From NCBI RefSeq assembly GCF_016462705.1, contig NZ_JAEMSS010000026.1, positions 1-33,832 of the forward strand: a stretch of DNA of 33,832 bases. Reading direction: 5' to 3'. The notes below the pieces were generated by a model. The model did no database searches. It was not told the origin of the DNA and saw only the letters and a list, made by a program, of their open reading frames with translations. The DNA is from Nocardioides sp. GTDB taxonomy: Bacteria; Actinomycetota; Actinomycetes; Propionibacteriales; Nocardioidaceae. The translations under genes were made by a program, and so were the position numbers. Of the stretch, positions 31,378-33,832 are shown in pieces (within the stretch, counting starts at the first letter, position 1; each line of letters opens with the position of its first letter).

Positions 31378-32376
31378 ATGAAGGACACGCACGCGACGGT
31401 GCCCAGCACCCGCACGACCGGTCGCACCGGCCCCCACGACAGCACCGCGAGCTGCGGGTGGACGGGACCGATCCTGGTCGGTGTCGGGCCCGAGGGGCGC
31501 CTCTCCGACGGCACGCTCGAGTTCGCCGTGACCACGGCGTTGCAGCTGGAGATCGGCGTCGAGCTCCTGCACGTCGTGCCCCGTCTCATCGGCGGACCCG
31601 CCGGAACCTCCGAGGTCGGCATCGGGTTCGAGCAGCTCGTCTCCCAGGGCCAGGTTCTCCTGGACGAGGCCGTGCGCCGGGTCCGGGACCGCGTCAGCGG
31701 AGCCCAGCCGGTGAGCGGACGGCTCGTCCGCGGTGCGGTCATCGACACCCTGGTGGAGCAGAGCGCCTTCGCGCAGATGGTGGTGCTCGAGCACCGCGAC
31801 CTGCCGCGTTGGGAACGGTGGGGAAGCGGGTCGGTGACCGCGGGCGTGGCGGCCCGCGCCCATGCCCCCGTCGTCTCGGTGCCTGCCACCTGGCGGCCGG
31901 GAGACCACCCGCGGCCGATCACCGTGGCGGTCGAGGACGCCGAGCGGGCCGGGGCGGAGATCTGGACCGCACTCGGCCTGGCCGCGGTCAACGACGCGCG
32001 GGTCGTGGTGCTGCGCGCGACGTACCTTCCGCCGGCCATCGAGGAGATGATGCGGCACGAGGTCAGCCATGAGCAGATGCTGGTCTCCGCCCGGGCCGAG
32101 CTGGCGCACGACGTGAACCTGCCGGACGAGATCTGCGAACGAGTGCCCTGCACCTTCGCCGTGCGTTGGGGCCGCCCCGCGGACGTCCTCGTGGCGGCGT
32201 CGGAGCGCTCGTCGTTGCTGGTGGTCGCGCGCCGCGACCCGGCGCTGCCGTTCGGCTCCCACCTGGGTCCGGTGCTGCGTCAGGTGCTCCGGGAGGCGAC
32301 GTGCCCCGTGCTCGTCGTCGAACCCTCGCCGCTCCCCGGCGAGGTCCCCGTCGCCGCCGCCGCCGGTGTGCACTGA
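31378..32376 (+). CDS. Tandem universal stress protein (UspA family), copy 4
   Basis: The 332-residue product starts at ATG 31378 behind a strong AAAGGAGG. About 30 Thr/Ser-rich residues precede domain 1 (PILVGVGPEGRLSDGTLEFAVTTALQLE). Its loop reads MVVLEHRDLPRWERWGSGSVTAGV. Domain 2 (PITVAVEDAERAGAEIWTALGLAAV) has LLVVARRDPALPFGSHLGPVLRQVL. The LEHR and RR..P..HLGPV patterns match copies 1 and 3, so these form a sub-family distinct from classical ATP-binding UspA. It is followed by the acyltransferase gene after 36 bases, with no obvious terminator between, so an operon is likely. Confidence 0.92.
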   Translation: MKDTHATVPSTRTTGRTGPHDSTASCGWTGPILVGVGPEGRLSDGTLEFAVTTALQLEIGVELLHVVPRLIGGPAGTSEVGIGFEQLVSQGQVLLDEAVRRVRDRVSGAQPVSGRLVRGAVIDTLVEQSAFAQMVVLEHRDLPRWERWGSGSVTAGVAARAHAPVVSVPATWRPGDHPRPITVAVEDAERAGAEIWTALGLAAVNDARVVVLRATYLPPAIEEMMRHEVSHEQMLVSARAELAHDVNLPDEICERVPCTFAVRWGRPADVLVAASERSSLLVVARRDPALPFGSHLGPVLRQVLREATCPVLVVEPSPLPGEVPVAAAAGVH

Positions 32377-32412
32377 CGTCAGCCGGGCGAGAGCAGAGTC
32401 CGGAGCAGGACC

Positions 32413-33720
32413 GTGTCCGTCGCGCTGAACGCGCTGTCGGCGGCGTTCCTCGCCGCGGAGGACGTCGACCCCGGCAACTCGCTGGTCATCGGGTCGTTCG
32501 CGGTGCTGAGCGGGCCGTTGCCGTCGATCGCCGCCGTCCGCCGGCACGTCGAGAGCCGGCTGCCGCTCGCGCCGCGCTACCGCCAGGTGGTCCGGCGCAC
32601 GGTGCTCGACCTGCGGGCGCCGACCTGGGAGGACGACCCGGACTTCGTCCTGGACCGGCACGTCGGGCGACTGACGGTGCGGTCACCTGGCGGGGACGGC
32701 GAGGTCGCAGAGCTGATCGCCAGGTGCATGGCCGTCCGGATGGACCGCGACCACCCACTGTGGGACATCACCCTGTGTGAGGGACTGTCCGACGGCAGGT
32801 GGGGACTGCTCAGCCGGGTCCACCACGCCCTCGCCGACGGCGTGTCGGGGACTGCCCTGCTCCGGGTCCTCTTCGACATCCCGGAGGAGGCGACCCCGCC
32901 GGTCGTCGGGATCGGACAGCGCGCCGGATCCCGGTGGCGCGGCGCCGCCACGGCGGCGCTGGCGGCGGGCCGGGGGAGCCTGGCTCTCGGAGCCGCGGTC
33001 GTGCCGGTCCACGGGCCGTCGGTCTCGGGCGTGGTCGGACCCGGTCGTCGCTACGCGTGGACCACGGTCCCGCTCGTCTCGGCCCGGCAGGTGCGCCGCG
33101 CGCTGGGTGTCACCGTCAACGACGTGGCGCTCGCCGCGGTGGCCGCGGGCTTCGGGGACCTGATGCGGAGCCGGGGCATCGAGGCCCATCCACACTCCCT
33201 GCGCTCCTTGGTGCCCGTGTCGGCCTGGTCCGGGACGTCCGACGAGCCCGACAACCACGTCACCCTGATGCTGGCCGACCTCCCGGTGGACGTCGACGAC
33301 CCGGTCGCCCGGGTGCAGGCGGTGCATGCGCTGATGGCGCGGCTACGACGGACCGGGGAGCCCGAGGCCGGGGTGCTCGCCCAGCAGCTGATCGGTGCGG
33401 TCCCGTACGCGGTCGTCGGCGCGGCCACCCGCTGGGCACTCAGGGTGCCCCACCACCACCTCAGCACCGTGACGACCAACGTCCCCGGGCCACGCCGCCG
33501 GCTGTCGTTCCTGGGAGCCGAGGTCGAGCAGATGCTGCCGTACGTGCCGATCGCGGACCGGGTGCCGATCGGGGTGGCCATGTTCACCTACGCGGGCCAG
33601 CTCACCTTCGGCGTGACCGCCGACCGCGCGGTCTCCGACCTCGACGTGCTGGTCGACGGCATCACCTCCGCCTGGTGGTCGCTCGCCGGCACCAAGGTCC
33701 TCGGTCCCCAGGACTTGTGA
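32413..33720 (+). CDS. Wax ester synthase/diacylglycerol acyltransferase (WS/DGAT)
   Basis: The enzyme transfers acyl-CoA to diacylglycerol or fatty alcohols and makes storage lipid. The 435-residue product from GTG 32413 has the catalytic HHALADG (HHxxxDG, residues 137-143), the upstream PLWDITLCEGL, VTVNDVALAAVAAGF (ND motif) and the C-terminal TTNVPGPRRRLSFLGAEVEQM, IGVAMFTYAGQLTFGVTAD pattern of the family. The usual N-terminal MxxLDAxFL motif appears as ALNALSAAFLAAED. Mycobacterial Tgs1 (Rv3130c) is a strong DosR target and builds triacylglycerol in non-replicating cells, which fits this stress island. GTG has GGAGCAGG about 3-8 nt upstream. Confidence 0.93.
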   Translation: MSVALNALSAAFLAAEDVDPGNSLVIGSFAVLSGPLPSIAAVRRHVESRLPLAPRYRQVVRRTVLDLRAPTWEDDPDFVLDRHVGRLTVRSPGGDGEVAELIARCMAVRMDRDHPLWDITLCEGLSDGRWGLLSRVHHALADGVSGTALLRVLFDIPEEATPPVVGIGQRAGSRWRGAATAALAAGRGSLALGAAVVPVHGPSVSGVVGPGRRYAWTTVPLVSARQVRRALGVTVNDVALAAVAAGFGDLMRSRGIEAHPHSLRSLVPVSAWSGTSDEPDNHVTLMLADLPVDVDDPVARVQAVHALMARLRRTGEPEAGVLAQQLIGAVPYAVVGAATRWALRVPHHHLSTVTTNVPGPRRRLSFLGAEVEQMLPYVPIADRVPIGVAMFTYAGQLTFGVTADRAVSDLDVLVDGITSAWWSLAGTKVLGPQDL

Positions 33721-33763
33721 CCCTGACCGCTGGCACCCGCCAGGTCGCAGGCTCGAGACGGGT

Positions 33764-33780
33764 CGGGCCACCGGGGCCCG
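33764..33780. other. Inverted repeat before the GAPDH gene
   Basis: CGGGCC (33764-33769) and GGCCCG (33775-33780) flank ACCGG. It may be a small terminator hairpin for the acyltransferase gene or a weak DosR-like box (GGGCC-N5-GGCCC), 15 bases before the next ATG. Neither role is secure; the spacing to the start is short for an activator site. Confidence 0.35.
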
Positions 33781-33795
33781 CGGAGGAGGTAGGAC

Positions 33796-33832
33796 ATGAC
33801 CACGAGGATCGCGATCAACGGGCTGGGCCGGG
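33796..33832 (+). CDS. gap: Start of a type I glyceraldehyde-3-phosphate dehydrogenase (3' truncated by window)
   Basis: Only 12 codons are present: MTTRIAINGLGR, followed by GG. The segment RIAINGLGR matches the invariant NAD-binding start of GAPDH (usually KVGINGFGRIGR). GGAGGAGG and AGGA lie just upstream of ATG 33796. The enzyme makes 1,3-bisphosphoglycerate in glycolysis. The rest of the gene lies outside the window, so the assignment rests on this short motif. Confidence 0.75.
   Translation, partial: MTTRIAINGLGR

Overview
The window is very GC-rich and carries gene families and gene order typical of a high-GC actinobacterium. The scpA-scpB-rluB-aroH-tyrA-cmk-plsC-der block, the GTG starts, the frequent ATGA/GTGA overlaps and the TANNNT -10 hexamers placed 6-8 nt before start codons all fit a Nocardioides-like member of the Propionibacteriales. 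The genus is an inference from gene content and style; no search was possible.

Left part (1-8.2 kb): a conserved housekeeping run on the + strand. It starts with the tail of a small ribbon-helix-helix-like protein, then the condensin partners ScpA and ScpB, a 23S-type pseudouridine synthase, an AraC regulator with a VOC-fold protein, AroH-type chorismate mutase, ACT-domain prephenate dehydrogenase, cytidylate kinase, a PlsC-type acyltransferase and the GTPase Der.

Middle (8.2-15.8 kb): accessory genes. A DUF1295 (steroid 5-alpha-reductase-like) membrane protein and a FAD oxidoreductase sit behind a palindrome matching the published KstR operator pattern. Next come a secreted protein of unknown function, a standalone nuclease with two tandem helix-turn-helix-like repeats and a PD-(D/E)XK core, tRNA-Pro(GGG), a membrane-anchored alpha/beta hydrolase, and a MarR regulator divergent from a CE1758/CE1759-type luciferase-like monooxygenase plus FMN reductase pair.

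Right part (15.8-33.8 kb): a stress/energy island that resembles, by content, the mycobacterial DosR dormancy regulon. It holds a small membrane protein, two different P-type cation ATPases, an ArsR-SulP pair divergent from a variant GTP-type PEP carboxykinase, a beta-CASP metallo-hydrolase, four tandem-domain universal stress proteins, a Met/His-rich DUF305 lipoprotein, a pyridoxamine-oxidase-fold flavoprotein, a wax ester synthase/diacylglycerol acyltransferase and the first codons of GAPDH. Four copies of a shared element, close to RGGACCWWGGGCCCT, lie 49-78 nt before starts of genes in this island; one sits centrally between divergent stress-protein genes. No two-component regulator is present, so a regulator encoded elsewhere is inferred. 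This motif family and its coordinated island are the most interesting signal in the window. No rRNA, CRISPR array, insertion sequence or phage gene was seen, and no gene-free stretch exceeds 300 bases.
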